64,000 nt of DNA from Mycogone perniciosa (GCA_025331125.1 JAOALB010000044.1:1-64000), one strand, 5' to 3'. Positions 33,405 through 45,089 are shown, counted from the first letter of the stretch. Made by a program: numbers and translations. The notes: generated by a model from the sequence alone, not told the origin.

Positions 33405-34693
33405 TTAGAAGAAGAGGTAGGCAAGAAGGAAGCTCACCAGGCACAAGAGAGCCACTATTTGCACCGGAACACCTTCAGCAGTGGGTTGTCTCACATGTTG
33501 AACAACTGCAGCAGCTGGAGCCTTGTCGCTCTCTGTCGTGCTGGTCTTGACGTTGCGCTGTCGGAGGCCACCGTCCCTGTAGTTTGCCAATTCCGCTTCC
33601 AGCTGAGCAATCTTGTTCCGGAGTTCTTCGGCGACCGTGTGAGCTGTATTGGAGACAGCCGTCGAAGCTCTTGAGCCAACAGACTTGGGGGCATCTGACT
33701 TGGCATCGTCATCGTCCTTGGTGTCATCGGAAACGTACGGTGGTGGCGCAGGGCCTGAGCTCTCGGCGATGCCGGGGGAGGAATATGATCGAGAAGCTTC
33801 GGGGGTATCGTTTGACTGCGTGATGATGAGTTGGGTTGTTTGAGAGAAATTAACAAAGCTCAATCAAGACATACTAGATTGGTCACAGACTGCCTGCTGG
33901 GCGTCGCACTCACAGGCCGAGCAGGGCTAGCGCCCTCATCCAGGCCTTCATCTGCCGGCAGCCAGTTGACGCGGATCTTCCTCTCCTGGATGGTGGTTTT
34001 GTCGGTCGATTCGAGCTGTGCAACGCTGTCAGTCTGTGTGCATGCGAGTAGCCGAGGTCCAGTAAGGGGAGCTCACGACGGTAGCAATACTGGCAAACTC
34101 CTTGTCCGGAGTGATGGGCGCCGACTGGACGAGGAACTTGTCCCTGCATTTGGCATCCAGTGGCGGATCGGCCTTCATGGCCTGCAAAAGCACTGTGGTT
34201 GTGTCAGCCGCATCTTGACGCCATGGTCCCTATCCCACTTGGCCAACGCACCCGTGACATCAAAGTCCTGGCCCGGCTCGACGCGGCCGGCATTTGGTCG
34301 AACGCAGTATCTAAGGAAATTAGCTTCACCCTTGGACCCTTGGGGGGTCATGGGGCGTCATGGATGCGGATTATCGTACTGCTTGGGCGCTGTAGTCTTG
34401 ACCTGCAAGTAAATGCGTCAGCAGGGGGTAATGATGATGCGATAGGCGTCGCGGCCCAGTGCAGTGCAGCGCGGGACGATGCAGCGTGGCGTGGAATGGC
34501 TTTGCTGCTGCATACCTTGAACGCAAGAGGCGACGTGCTCGGGTTCTTGATTCTGAGAATCTGCGCGACCTCGACGGTAAAGGGCCCTATAACACAAAAG
34601 ACCAGGCCCCCGTCAATCAATGCCCTCGTCAGTTCTGTAGCGGTCGCACATACGTCGAAAGGTGAGCTCGAGGGGCTCGATCTCGACCGACAT
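33405..34693 (-). CDS. SCS2: Scs2/VAP (MSP-domain) ER tether protein, 273 aa
   Basis: Seven exons were rebuilt: 34654-34693, 34516-34586, 34380-34402, 34252-34310, 34077-34192, 33914-34015 and 33405-33815. All joins keep frame, including a 23-bp exon 3. The N-terminal MSP domain starts MSVEIEPLELTFRRPF and contains the FFAT-binding face KTTAPKQYCVRPN, then LLQAMKADPP and IRVNWLPAD. A Ser/Pro/Asp-rich linker follows, then a coiled coil (AEELRNKIAQLEAELANYR) and a C-terminal membrane anchor of about 19 residues. VAP proteins recruit FFAT-motif lipid-transfer and regulatory proteins to the ER. The gene is easily fragmented by automatic annotation because of its tiny exons. Confidence 0.9.
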
Positions 34694-36070
34694 GGTGGAT
34701 TGGATTATGGGTTCGCGACAATCGAACGATATTGGATCAAAAGGAGGCGAAGGCCTATGGCGAGTGTGGGGTGACAGCGCAGTTGAAAAGGAAGCGATGT
34801 CTGTTGTCGTGGTCGTGGTCGAATGGCAGTGGCGCCGCGGGGAAATACGGAGAAAATTAGAGTAAATGATGAAAGGGAGGGAAGGGAAAAGGACAAGAAA
34901 AGAGCTCTGTGGACAGAATATTAGAAGAGGGGAGGTTAGCTTGGCCCGGATCGCGGTTGGCAGCCGAACGGACTGGACTGTTGCTTGGTTGATTACAAAG
35001 AGGAGAAGAGAAGAGAAGCGATTCAGCAGCGCCCGTACGAGGGTGGTGAGAACTCCGTATGTCAAGTAAAGTAAATGGGGGACGACGCAATTGTAGGCGA
35101 TAATGAGTAGCTGGAAGCGAGATAATAATCGGTAGCCTGAGCGATACGATAAGAGTAGAGCCAGTGAATGCCAGTGTCTCTGTCACAAGCTCGTGCTCCA
35201 TCAAAGAGATGAAGCTGACCTGTCCTAATGATCGACATGACTAAGCAGGACACCAGGTACGAAGCAGTATTAACTGTTAACCCTACGGCCTCTGATTTTC
35301 AACCGCATACTCGGCGCAGTATTAAGAATAATCAGGTAAATTGAGGTGATTTATTCCAAGGTTTGGTAAATTTAGTCATTTTCTGCTCTTTCTTGGAAGC
35401 AGGAAATGTTTCATGTGCGCTCAACTGTCCTATCTCAGACCAGTGTGACAAGCCGAGGCCATACGCGGAATAGCTATTCTCCGAACCCTCCCGATGCGGA
35501 TGAGTTATGCAAGCAGCCCCAATAAAAACGAACTCCCCCACTTCAAACCTCCACGTTCATGGACTGGGAATAGCTTCATCAACTTGCTCCATCACTACTA
35601 CCAGGGGGTTGACCAGTATTACTCCTAGTTCCCCAGTCTGACAAATGACGTCACCGTAACTTTCCACTAGTAGTATCGATAAATTCCTATGAAGTTATCT
35701 TGCGACCACGATTCAGATGCCTGAGACAGTCGGAACATTGGATTTCCTCTTGAACTCGCCTACTTTAGTAGACATCCTCGAGTATCACAACACCGTATCA
35801 CTCAATTAAGGGGCACCTTAAATATAACAACGCTGTGTTTATTCATCCGTACTATGTATTAACATGCAACTGGTGTTTCCCACATTAAACTGTGATGAAG
35901 GTTTTCGAGAATTCTCGGTCGTGGCAATATAAGCTAGTATCCAGATCTTCAGCTGCACCAGTTTTTTCCGTTTCGACCGGCCAATTTCGCCTCGATTCTG
36001 TGAATACAGTCGAGAGTCTGGTCTGCATGGCTGCGCAGGTATTTGGGCTTGAAGTTATTGAGTAAGTCGA
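34694..36070. other. Intergenic, upstream of SCS2
   Basis: GA-rich promoter-like sequence next to SCS2 (34860-35020), then no gene to 36,070. A motif ACTCCGTATG is at about 35051. Confidence 0.4.
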
Positions 36071-36601
36071 CTACTTTTTTAACACCGGCGACATCGTCGA
36101 GTTGATCATTTTTTCCGAAGCCAGCAGTATCGTCGAGTTGGCTAGTTTTTCCAAAATATGCGATATTGTCGAGTTATATAGTTTCCCTGAAATATGCGGC
36201 ATCGTCGAGTTGAACTTTTTGTTCGAAACATGCGGCAGCGTCGAGTTGGCCACCTTTTCCAAAATGTGCAGTAATGTCGAGTTATATAGTTTCCCTGAAA
36301 TACGCGGCATCGTTGAGTTGGCCACTTTTCCCGAAATCGTCGAGTTGAGAGGTTTCGTTCCATTCAACACGATGTCGGTCATGTTGTGGCAGTGGTTGCT
36401 CAATAAGCTGGTGGCATTGCGCATCTGGCCGTGACTGCTGATAGTGTTGGTCGAATTCCAGCACCACATGGTTGGAGTGCCCCGAGTGTTTTTGGGAGCA
36501 TGTGTTCGAGACACTTCATTCTCATGTGTCGGACGAGACCGGCCAGGCGCCGCCACCGCGCTGCCAAATGCGAGTATAATAGCGACAATGCTGGGCCTCA
36601 T
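36071..36601 (-). CDS. Secreted protein with seven 12-residue NST repeats, 176 aa
   Basis: A signal peptide (MRPSIVAIILAFGSAVAA) leads into a short unique region (WCWNSTNTISSHGQMRN). Tandem 12-residue units then follow the pattern NST-xxx-I/V-S/L-x-K-xx to the C-terminus. Units alternate between an ISGKLY and an ILEKVA version, so the higher-order period is 24 residues. Every unit starts with an N-glycosylation sequon, giving about ten sequons in all. The DNA is a 36-bp minisatellite. No Kex2 KR sites separate the units, which argues against a RiPP precursor of the ustiloxin type. I do not recognise it; a heavily glycosylated wall or secreted protein is the simplest reading. Confidence 0.6.
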   Translation of the reverse strand: MRPSIVAIILAFGSAVAAPGRSRPTHENEVSRTHAPKNTRGTPTMWCWNSTNTISSHGQMRNATSLLSNHCHNMTDIVLNGTKPLNSTISGKVANSTMPRISGKLYNSTLLHILEKVANSTLPHVSNKKFNSTMPHISGKLYNSTISHILEKLANSTILLASEKMINSTMSPVLKK

Positions 36602-37770
36602 GATTGCGTTGTCTTATTCAAGGTTATTACAGGTTGGGGATGAGTGAAGTAGAATTCAGGAGGCAACTGTGACTATGAGACGAACTCTGTTGAACCAATC
36701 ATTCCAAGCAGTGACAAGATGTCCCTTTTATAATCGCCCCAGCTTAGTAGATACATTGTTACCAGAGCATGGTGTCGTCAGACCTTCTCAGCTGCATGGA
36801 ATCCATCACATACCTCCACTAGTCATCAGATCGAGATGCCTCTTACTAGAGGTTGGAAGGACCAAAAAAGGAGTGTACAAGCCATTCCTGCCCCGCTTCA
36901 AATGACGAGAATCTTGGACAGAAACCCTTCTCGGGGAGGGGGGGGATGCTACGGCACACCGTTTTGCCAGCATTCTTTGGCGCATCTGGATAGAGCATAT
37001 GAAGTAGTACAAGTGGTATACTGAAGGATATCGAATCAGTCTCAGATTGGCACCGTGATGATGACTCTGAATGCTGTCTGATCAGTGAATCTACTTAGAT
37101 ACATACGATAAAGACACCCTCTAGCCACTCCAAAGTTCGCTGCCGAGCCCTATGTTCTATATCTGATCCCAAGAATGCGGATGAGCCCAACGATTGGTAT
37201 ATATGGCTCTTGGAGGCCGTATTAGTTGCCGATTAGGGAGATGACTGTCGTAATTGGAATTCAAGCACGAAATGCTAGGGTGGCTGGCATTGCACTAAGA
37301 GCCAGCATAGCCATCATCGAGAATTACCCCTCCATTCCCTAGAATCCAAGAATACTACCACGTGTCTTTGGCAATGGAGGTCATTCGGGTTCAGATGATG
37401 TCTGTTTGGTACATACCTAAGTTACCTAGTACGGAGTACGGAGTAATACTCGGAGTAGCAATTGTAATAGTCACCCCGCTGTTTCTTCGTACAGGGCCTA
37501 GTGCCCCTCTAAGACGGGTTCCTGCAGGTGGCTAGGTATCGATAAGCTGTGGCTCGGTCACTCAGCTTCCCCTCCCCCTTCTTCCATCTCAAGTCCTGGC
37601 AGGCTCGAACCCTCCTTTTCATGTCCACTTTACCCTCAGGACTTCATCGACAGCACAAAACGCCCTACAAGCCCAGTGCGGAAACAGTAGTAAGAAAATA
37701 TCACATCCATTCCCGAGATCATAGATTCATTGCTCACCATTGAAATCCCTTAGTGTTTTCGATTTGGAAC
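36602..37770. other. Intergenic, no gene seen
   Basis: Contains a cluster of TACGGAGTACGGAGTA motifs near 37429-37455. No supported gene. Confidence 0.4.
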
Positions 37771-38262
37771 GCGCTGGATTACCGCTGTTGGGCGCATTGC
37801 TGATCGCGCGCACCCGTCCGTCTACCGCTTCACAATCCAACCCTCTACCGTCGATCGAGTTATCGCGGTCTTCATTGCTCCGTTCCCCGAATTCGTGAAA
37901 GAATGCGTTCGCCCGTGGTTCCCGGAATGGTTTTTACCCTCCGCTATTGTGCTGAAACGCCGGAAGCCGGGATGGGAGGAAAAATTCGACCATGAATTTG
38001 TGATGTACAAGGCGCTGCAGCCTCTCCAGGACGTAGTAATACCACGGCACCATGGAATTGTGCAGCATGATGGTGTGCGAAACCACATATTATCTGATGT
38101 TGGGGGGTTGAGTCTAGGCGAAACGGATGAATCTAGTGCAGAGGCCGTTCATCGTAGACTTGGAGCAGTTTGAACCCTGCAACCATCCTGAGCATTTGGA
38201 GGACTGCATAGACAGCAGTGCGGACTTTCTGAGGCTCCATTACATGAATTACCAGGACTGAT
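37771..38262 (+). pseudogene. Kinase-like protein gene with internal deletion
   Basis: The first part reads as a fungal protein-kinase-like fold: VYRFTIQPSTVDRVIAVFIA, then AIVLKRRKPGWEEKFDHEF, ALQPLQDVVIPRHHGIVQHDG and HILSDVGGLSL. The frame then breaks near 38150. The other frame carries the family's C-terminal motif (PFIVDLEQFEPCNHPEHLED) and stops at TGA 38260-38262. The catalytic core that should lie between is gone, and no start codon is evident. This is a decayed gene with a large internal deletion. Confidence 0.6.
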
Positions 38263-38622
38263 CCTGTGTGATGGCTGTTGAGAAAGAGTGTCGTGAACAT
38301 CTGAGGTCTTGTTCACAACTCGGCACATATTGCAAGAGTTCCCGTCTGTAAATCTCACTAATCCAATCCGCCAGCTATCGGACACTAAATACTGTACAAA
38401 TTTATTAGTCTTCTATGAATATTAATCTGTCTACTCAGGATAACTCTACAAACTGCGTCCAAAGATAGCCCTGTCTAACGCCCTCGTCTTCTGCCAACAT
38501 AAAGCCGTGCTGTTTTCTGATTTTTCTGTTGGTATCACTTACAGATCTCTAATCCTCTATGACCCACACTTATCGTAAGTGCTTCGTCGTTCCAACTTCC
38601 GGCTCATTCAATTACATCACCA
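38263..38622. other. Intergenic, no gene seen
   Basis: 360 bp between the pseudogene and the DUF7703-like gene; no signal recognised. Confidence 0.35.
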
Positions 38623-39645
38623 TCATCTCTGGTCCTCCTGTGCCGTGGTCATCTGGGATTCGAGATCCTCATTATTCCTTATCAAAGCGGGTTGAAGCGA
38701 AGGTATCTGACTGAGGCCTCTAGAGCTGCTCGATTGATGAGTTGAAGGAAAGGGGGTATTGGTGGAGGGAGTGTCTCGTGGTGGTATTGGGTCGCATCCC
38801 GGACCGGACGTGTATCCAGTCGTAGTCGAATTAGATAATATATGAGGCGTTGGGCAGTCGCAATTACAGCCGCCTCTCTTAACTAGGTCGCGAAGCTGGT
38901 TTAGAATAGGGAACTCCAGTTTCAGTTTGATGCTATACACAGCACTCTTATAGGTGGTCGAAATTACGTGTGCACCGCCCAGCTCTGTACCAATAACAGA
39001 CAGATCCATCAGGATTACCAAGATATTGACGTAGATGAGGTGCTTGATTATGCGCCGGGCAGTTTTGTTTCGGTTTAGCGATATTACCCGCAACATCTTC
39101 CGGGTTTCCCACAAATAGATGCTCGAGAGCATCACTTCTTGCGTTGCGAACCCGAAGAGCATAACTTTCTCCCAAATTTGAAAAGGCCGGAGGAACGGTT
39201 CTGGATGTGAAGAGTTGGAGCCGAGGTTGAGGACCGTAGGGGGTATGTTGAAGAGAAAGAGACTTGAGATGATCATCCTGAGCACCCATTTGATCTTTCT
39301 CCTGTCCTCAACTACCAGATAAAGCCGGGAATAAAGGACGAGAGATTGGCCAATGAGCATCGGGATACCCCCGATTGTAATGACCATGATGTTGACATAG
39401 TCGTTTTTGCAGAGCTGGAAGTACTGCATCAAGAACCCAACAGAATGGGGGACAACACCCCATGACGCGAAGCACAAGCTCCAAAAGTATAAACCACTGC
39501 GTTTCCGGAACGTGGAGAAGATCTGAACGTTGATCTCGATGACATTGTAAATGGAAATGGCAAAGAATCCTGCTATCGTCATGGCGAGAGCAAGTGAGAT
39601 GGCGATTCCGCCACTGTACCCTTCACCCTGCAAGCTGCTTGGCAT
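38623..39645 (-). CDS. Seven-helix membrane protein, DUF7703-like, 340 aa
   Basis: A single exon starting MPSSLQG. About seven hydrophobic helices fill residues 12-250, including IAISLALAMTIAGFFAISI and LYFWSLCFASWGVVPHSVGF. A cytosolic Ser/Thr/Pro-rich tail of about 80 residues follows, with CNCDCP at its start. The pattern resembles fungal integral membrane proteins classed as DUF7703 and, more loosely, GPCR-like receptors. No ligand or partner can be inferred. Confidence 0.75.
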   Translation of the reverse strand: MPSSLQGEGYSGGIAISLALAMTIAGFFAISIYNVIEINVQIFSTFRKRSGLYFWSLCFASWGVVPHSVGFLMQYFQLCKNDYVNIMVITIGGIPMLIGQSLVLYSRLYLVVEDRRKIKWVLRMIISSLFLFNIPPTVLNLGSNSSHPEPFLRPFQIWEKVMLFGFATQEVMLSSIYLWETRKMLRVISLNRNKTARRIIKHLIYVNILVILMDLSVIGTELGGAHVISTTYKSAVYSIKLKLEFPILNQLRDLVKRGGCNCDCPTPHILSNSTTTGYTSGPGCDPIPPRDTPSTNTPFPSTHQSSSSRGLSQIPSLQPALIRNNEDLESQMTTAQEDQR

Positions 39646-41687
39646 GGTGACTCTGTCAGTACAAAAGTCAGCCAGAAGATCCGGAAACTCTCGTGTTCAG
39701 AGCATACGGCTTAGCACAAACCGGAGCGGACGGTAATGTGGTAAATATATATGCTTCGGAGACGGCATATGGTGTTCAGCCTTCTTCAACATGCTCTGCC
39801 TCCTTTTCAAGCTCGCTCGTCGTGTGTGCATGTCAGCCAGAGTGGTTTTATTTCTAGCAATGGATCGACCAGTGTAGCGTCAAGTCAGTCACCTTTTCAT
39901 GGACTGTGTGTGGCGTCTTGGTCTTGCTTGCCCTTCGTTGCCCGTGCTTCTAGTGGCTCTGCAAGCGCTGCGACGGGTTGCGGCGGATGATTTGACATGT
40001 TATCAACGGAGAGTTCCTTTGAGACAGAGTCGTGGTTGCTCGAGGAAAGCTCTACTCCCTCGAGCTTATTCTCGTCACTCTTATGCTTATATTTATTGCC
40101 GTGCTTCCCGGAGGCCCCCTACCCAGATTGGACGGTTTCAACGCCTACCCCGGTTCTCAAACATGAATACCGGTAGCCCCGACCACATGTGTGTGACTGA
40201 GACTTTATGACATGGAATTAGCTTTACATGGCGTTGTGGCGCCAAGCTGTCCATGTTAGTAGTTACAGAGTCGGCCTACCAGATTAGTCAAGAGGGGATG
40301 TCTTTGTCTAGCGGCCGTTGAAACAGGAACCAAGGGTCCCCTGGGGGGGATAAGGGCTCTCGCCAAATTGTAACTATGTGTTGACATAGAGTTGCTCCGG
40401 GCTCTCGTGGAGTGACAAGGGATAGTGGGACTGTCGGGGACATTCTAGGGCACAGGTGTGAATTCAAGAATCGGAGTATTAAAGCACTTCCACTTACATG
40501 ATCCACTTCCCGCCTCTCTATTACTCGTATGTCTCCATGTGGTCTCCATGTGAGTTAAAGGACTCTACTATTTCCGTTATCCTACCCCACATGGGGAAAG
40601 GAACTACGGAGGGCACTGAAGATTACTTGTAAATTGACTCTATGGTGTCCAAGGCACTGAACATCTGCTTTGGAGCCGATAGCCGGTCAGATAGTGGTCA
40701 AGAAGCCACAGCTGTCAAGCTTCCACACCACAAATGTGAGAAGCTTCATATTTACGAAGCACTCCGTATGAAGTACTTTGTAGTACAGCTTCGAGTATCG
40801 CCAATGCAGCGGGTATGCTTACCATATGAAGTAACATACACTGACTAGACATGCCATCAGGGAGATGGGCTTCGGTCTACACAATTCTAGCTCAAAACAC
40901 CAGTCTTACATGGCCCTCTCGAAAGTCAAGCCCCCGGGACAATTACTAAAGGCGATCACATGCTGAAGGTTTGGTCTCAAGGCTCTCGCTCCTACTCCTA
41001 GAGTATGACTGCTGAGAAAAAGAAACAGCTAACAGTAAGCCGCGTTGCATGACACCAGCGCTTCACTTGCGCTAACATTCCACATTCCAGACTATATTGG
41101 GAAGTGTTAGCACAATCATTCGCAGCGACCTGCATCAAAGGTTGATCAAGCAGACGGCCGACAGCCTACTAAGTCATGAAGTGCATGAGTGCGCAATGGC
41201 TTCTTGAGCTAGAATATTCTCGATCGTCGCTAGAAGCACCTAGAACATTCGTACGAAACCGCAACGAAGCCTCATTCACAAGGGTTTACAGATCAGGGTG
41301 AGAGTGAGGCCCCCAAAACCGTCTGGTTCCGCTCCGTTCAGCCCAGCATCACCACACCACCCACATCTCCGCGGAGGTTTGGTCAGCTGCAAAAAGGAAG
41401 AAAAAAATCACCGTCTGAAAGCGTCCGGCATTGAAGATCCAGGCTCTCCGGGAGCCTTGTCCGTTGCGCTACGGCGTCTCTCCAAGCCTATCACCGATAG
41501 TGGGATGACAGTGACGAACACCTGCATCAGCAGCACCGCCACATGGAAAAGGGAAGGGAAAAAAGAAGGACATGCAAGAATTTGCTGGTCATCGCCAACA
41601 CAAACAGCTTTTAAGAACTCCTTGGTGAAAAAAAGAAAGATACTTGTAAAGAAAAGATGACAAGTAAAATATAAAAAAAGAAAGCAT
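39646..41687. other. Intergenic, about 2 kb, no protein gene seen
   Basis: Open frames here are short and featureless. One ACTCCGTATG motif lies near 40761. The tRNA-Ser gene follows. Confidence 0.4.
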
Positions 41688-41769
41688 CGACACAGGCCTG
41701 ATTCGAACAGGCGCTCCCGAAGGAACATGATTTCGAGTCATGCGCATTAGACCACTCTGCCACTGTGCC
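41688..41769 (-). tRNA. tRNA-Ser (anticodon CGA), copy 1
   Basis: An 82-nt gene. The acceptor stem GGCACAG pairs with CTGTGTC, the anticodon loop is CTCGAAA, and a long variable arm (TGTTCCTTCGGGAGCG) and TTCGAATC T loop are present. A T-rich run after the 3' end can serve as the Pol III terminator. It is identical to the inverted copy at 42337-42418. Confidence 0.93.
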
Positions 41770-42336
41770 ATTGACAGCTTGCTACCAGCCAGCCACTACA
41801 GGCTTGTGAAGCTCTGAGATGTGATTGCATGGAGAAAAGACAACCTCCCGTCTGAGAACTAGGAGAAAACCAGTCTAACAAGCATCAATTGAGTCGTCGC
41901 TATTTGGCCCGGTTTAGGGCCAGTGTAACATATTAGACTGTAGGAATTTCTCACGTGATATATATAGACCTACTACTATTAGATTAAATCTACAGTTGGA
42001 CTGGGCGTTGTTCAAAATATCCTATGTAGTACTTCGTAGATGGCTTTTTCATGCAGTTTCGCCCTTTCGTATTGCAGAATTAGAGGGCAGGATTAATGAA
42101 CCCAACTCTCCCGCAGGCACAACAAACAGACTCCCTTTCTGATTGAACGACGTGAATGAGGTTCGTGTTCCAAATCCTTGAGATCTTGATTTACCTACAA
42201 AGTAATCCGTAACCGTCGACTTTTCATATTACTATAAACATTTGGGTTTCAGGCTGGAGAAAGTAATGAGAATGTTGCTCTAACCCCTGCACGGTACACT
42301 AACCTAAGGGACTTTTTCCAACCCAGATAACCATAG
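41770..42336. other. Spacer between inverted tRNA-Ser genes
   Basis: 567 bp between the 5' ends of the two divergent tRNA genes. No gene is seen. Confidence 0.4.
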
Positions 42337-42418
42337 GGCACAGTGGCAGAGTGGTCTAATGCGCATGACTCGAAATCATGTTCCTTCGGGAGCGCCTGTT
42401 CGAATCAGGCCTGTGTCG
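42337..42418 (+). tRNA. tRNA-Ser (anticodon CGA), copy 2
   Basis: Identical in sequence to copy 1 but on the opposite strand, 82 nt. The first bases of the 3' flank (ATGCTTTC then a T run) are shared with copy 1, so the duplicated unit extended slightly beyond the gene. Confidence 0.93.
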
Positions 42419-43029
42419 ATGCTTTCCTTTTTACTACATGCAGTTAGATTCCCTGATAGATTCTTTTTTTGCTGACTCTTCACTCCTTTTGCCTAAATAG
42501 ATGTAAAACTTTCCCATTGGGACTCCAGAGGTTGGAAGTTGTCCAACAAAAAAAAATGTACGCCCGTTTAACCGGCTTCTGTCAACAGATATTATGCTTT
42601 AGCTACACGATGCACAACGATCATAATATTAATGGTAGAGACATAACTCTTTTGTTTATTGTGCTCGATGGTTTTATTATACCCTAATAAAATTTAAAAG
42701 TTGAATAATTGGTGGCCATCAAGCAAGATAAAGGACTTCATGTGCTTCAGTTCCAAATCTATCGACCCCCCTGACTGATGTTGAGGCTATGGGAAAGGAA
42801 GTGACGGTTAAATGTAGGAGAGACAGTAAGCCAACGTCATAAATGCACCAGTAAGATATAATCTCGAAAGGCGTGATCAATGTAATATTGTAGTTCTGCT
42901 CATTAATATGGTGCTTTTAGAACTTCCGCTTAATATCATGTGTGGTTGAAGATACCATTAGGGGCAGTTCTTTCAAGATCCGCATACAACAATGTATTCA
43001 AGGTCACGGCTGCTAGCGCCCAATTCGAG
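42419..43029. other. Intergenic
   Basis: No gene is seen. Confidence 0.35.
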
Positions 43030-43119
43030 AAGTATATCAAGATCAAGATCAAGAAGTATATTAAGAAGTATATCAAGATCAAGATCAAGAAGTATATTAA
43101 GAAGTATATCAAGATCAAG
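43030..43119. repeat. 36-bp tandem repeat upstream of the DUF3669 gene
   Basis: About two and a half copies of a 36-bp unit made of AAGTATATCAAG, ATCAAGATCAAG and AAGTATATTAAG. It lies about 150-240 bp before the start codon and may be in the promoter or 5' UTR. Confidence 0.75.
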
Positions 43120-43264
43120 GTTACGGGTCGCACCCATAAATTCCCGAAATGCGGAAAGTTACAACAAACTAACAAACCCGAGTGTGACTCACTGCGCACT
43201 ATAAACTCACCTTCACCTGTCACGCTTCTCACCTCTCTTTCGCTCAGACTCAAGTTTCAACATC

Positions 43265-44440
43265 ATGGCAGACGAACACGCTGCGACGCTTTCTCGTGTC
43301 TTCTCTACGACTGAGAGACTCGAAGCATACACTGAAGATGCTCACAATTCCAACCGCCCTCTGATTTGCAACATTGGTCGCGGCACCTGTGGCACGATTT
43401 ACGAAGTTGGGGATACAAACCGTGCGATCAAGCTCGGCACTCATCAAAGCGAGCTCCAGAGGGACTTGGAGCAAACAACGGACGCTTGGCGGACTGTTCA
43501 ACAGTTTGAGAAGATCCTCTCTGACCATTTCATCCAAAAGGGCACGCAGATTTCTGTACCCAAGGTCCCTCGCTGCTACGAGTTTCACATCAACTGCGAG
43601 GATGTCATTACACGCCACGAGAAAGAGCTTGCCAGCGACCAAGAGTCTGTTGACTCCGAAATAAGTGAGGAGGAGCGGCAGAAGCCAGGATATTTGATGG
43701 AGAGAATCCCACCAATTCCGACCGCGGCCCGTGTTGCGCTTGTTAAAGAACTTTTCGACGAGGAGGACCAACATGACTTTCTCTCCAACCCTGAAAACGA
43801 GGACTGCCTTATCAGGCTTTACTTTGGTCAAGACGAAAGTGGTGGCTTTATCGACACTCTTCGCAACTTTCCCCTTTACAGCGACCAGATGGACGACATT
43901 GGCTTGGACACCAGAACACTTGTCAGTGAACTTGCAATTGGCCTCGCAATAGTTCACTGGGGCGCTGAGCTGGATGGCATGGACGTCGAGTACGTCCTCT
44001 CTTCTTCCTCAAACTTCCCCCGGCAATCACACAAAAGCAACATGGAGCTAGCAACCGGAGCGACTGCCCAGACCATCGCGGACACAAGCCGTCGGGATAC
44101 GCACCTGTGGATTCTCGACTTCGACAAAGCATCTCCGGTTTCCATCCATGAGAATAGAGCCGAGTTCATCCGTCGCCTTGTCGTCGCAACGAGCGGCAAC
44201 GATCCGTACTTCCCACGGCCGAGCGTGAACAAGGAGCGGTGGGACCAGTTTGTGAGAGCATATGTTGAGGCGGGCAGGAGGATTCTCCAAGAGAAGATGA
44301 AGGAATGGAAGGTGGAGGCAGAGACGGATACATGCAGAGATATTCTCGGTTTGCCAGAGGCGTTCATAGAGGCGTTGGAGAAGCAGTTTGCGGAGGAAGA
44401 TGCAGGCGAGGACGACATGTTCATTAAGTTTGAAGATTGA
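43265..44440 (+). CDS. DUF3669 domain protein, 391 aa
   Basis: A single exon starting MADEHAATL. The protein has a kinase-like opening (IGRGTCGTIYEVGDTNRAIK) and the DUF3669 hallmark WILDFDKASPV near residue 280, where a kinase would have its metal-binding DFG-like strand. The family is widespread in filamentous fungi, often in multigene sets, and has no known biochemical role. A motif GLAIVHWGAELDGMDVEYVL precedes it. No signal peptide or membrane segment is seen. Confidence 0.75.
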   Translation: MADEHAATLSRVFSTTERLEAYTEDAHNSNRPLICNIGRGTCGTIYEVGDTNRAIKLGTHQSELQRDLEQTTDAWRTVQQFEKILSDHFIQKGTQISVPKVPRCYEFHINCEDVITRHEKELASDQESVDSEISEEERQKPGYLMERIPPIPTAARVALVKELFDEEDQHDFLSNPENEDCLIRLYFGQDESGGFIDTLRNFPLYSDQMDDIGLDTRTLVSELAIGLAIVHWGAELDGMDVEYVLSSSSNFPRQSHKSNMELATGATAQTIADTSRRDTHLWILDFDKASPVSIHENRAEFIRRLVVATSGNDPYFPRPSVNKERWDQFVRAYVEAGRRILQEKMKEWKVEAETDTCRDILGLPEAFIEALEKQFAEEDAGEDDMFIKFED

Positions 44441-45089
44441 TAGCTGTATCGTCAAGTGTTGCACTTTTCTGTTGTCCCGCTTCATTATCTATCTACCTAA
44501 TGCACCTCCTGTATTAATATTAACTGTTAAATATGTTCCTTTTTCACTTTGCTTCAGATCCTATCGTCACCGGCTTCATGCTGAGTAACTCCATCTGTCG
44601 TCTAATATTTGTGCTTGCTACTAACACATTAATTTAGCCCGTTCGACTCACGTGTATCCGTGATATTCGGGGTTTTGTAAGAATGTTTCGGGTCCTGGAT
44701 AACGAATACTGGTCTGTTTGGTCCTCGTCGTTCTTGTCTGCCCGTTGGCCGGACTGTCGCGTTGCCAATTTCATGAGGACGACACATGGGGTGAATAATT
44801 GCAAGCCCACGAAACGGGGGCCTGTTCGCATTGGCGGTCCCGCCGAACCGGCTAGCAGATTCTTGGGAATGGCGATACGGAGTTTGGCCAGGCGGCTTTG
44901 TTATTCGGGATGTACTTGTTGATGTACGTGGGCGTGCCTTGTCGGGCAACTGCGATAAGTAGAGTCCTTCAAGACGCCTTCGGAGGATGTTGATCTTCAT
45001 ACTGAAAGCAAAACCCAATAGACATCTTGGCGACTCCTCTTGTGAATACCCTGCTCGAGCGCAAGGCAAAGGTCCTCTTTCCCAGGTTC
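44441..45089. other. Convergent intergenic region
   Basis: 3' flanks of the DUF3669 and rhodopsin-like genes. No supported gene. Confidence 0.4.

Noticed and set aside
36071..36601. RiPP (ustiloxin/dikaritin-type) precursor
   Set aside because: It has a signal peptide and tandem repeats, but lacks KR sites between units and has no UstY-like or tyrosinase gene nearby.
43030..43119. CRISPR-like array
   Set aside because: The units are directly adjacent without unique spacers, and the genome is eukaryotic; it is a simple tandem repeat.
42940..43314. Plus-strand frame over the KYIKIKIKK repeat as a gene
   Set aside because: It is created by the 36-bp repeat and runs into the DUF3669 gene in another frame.
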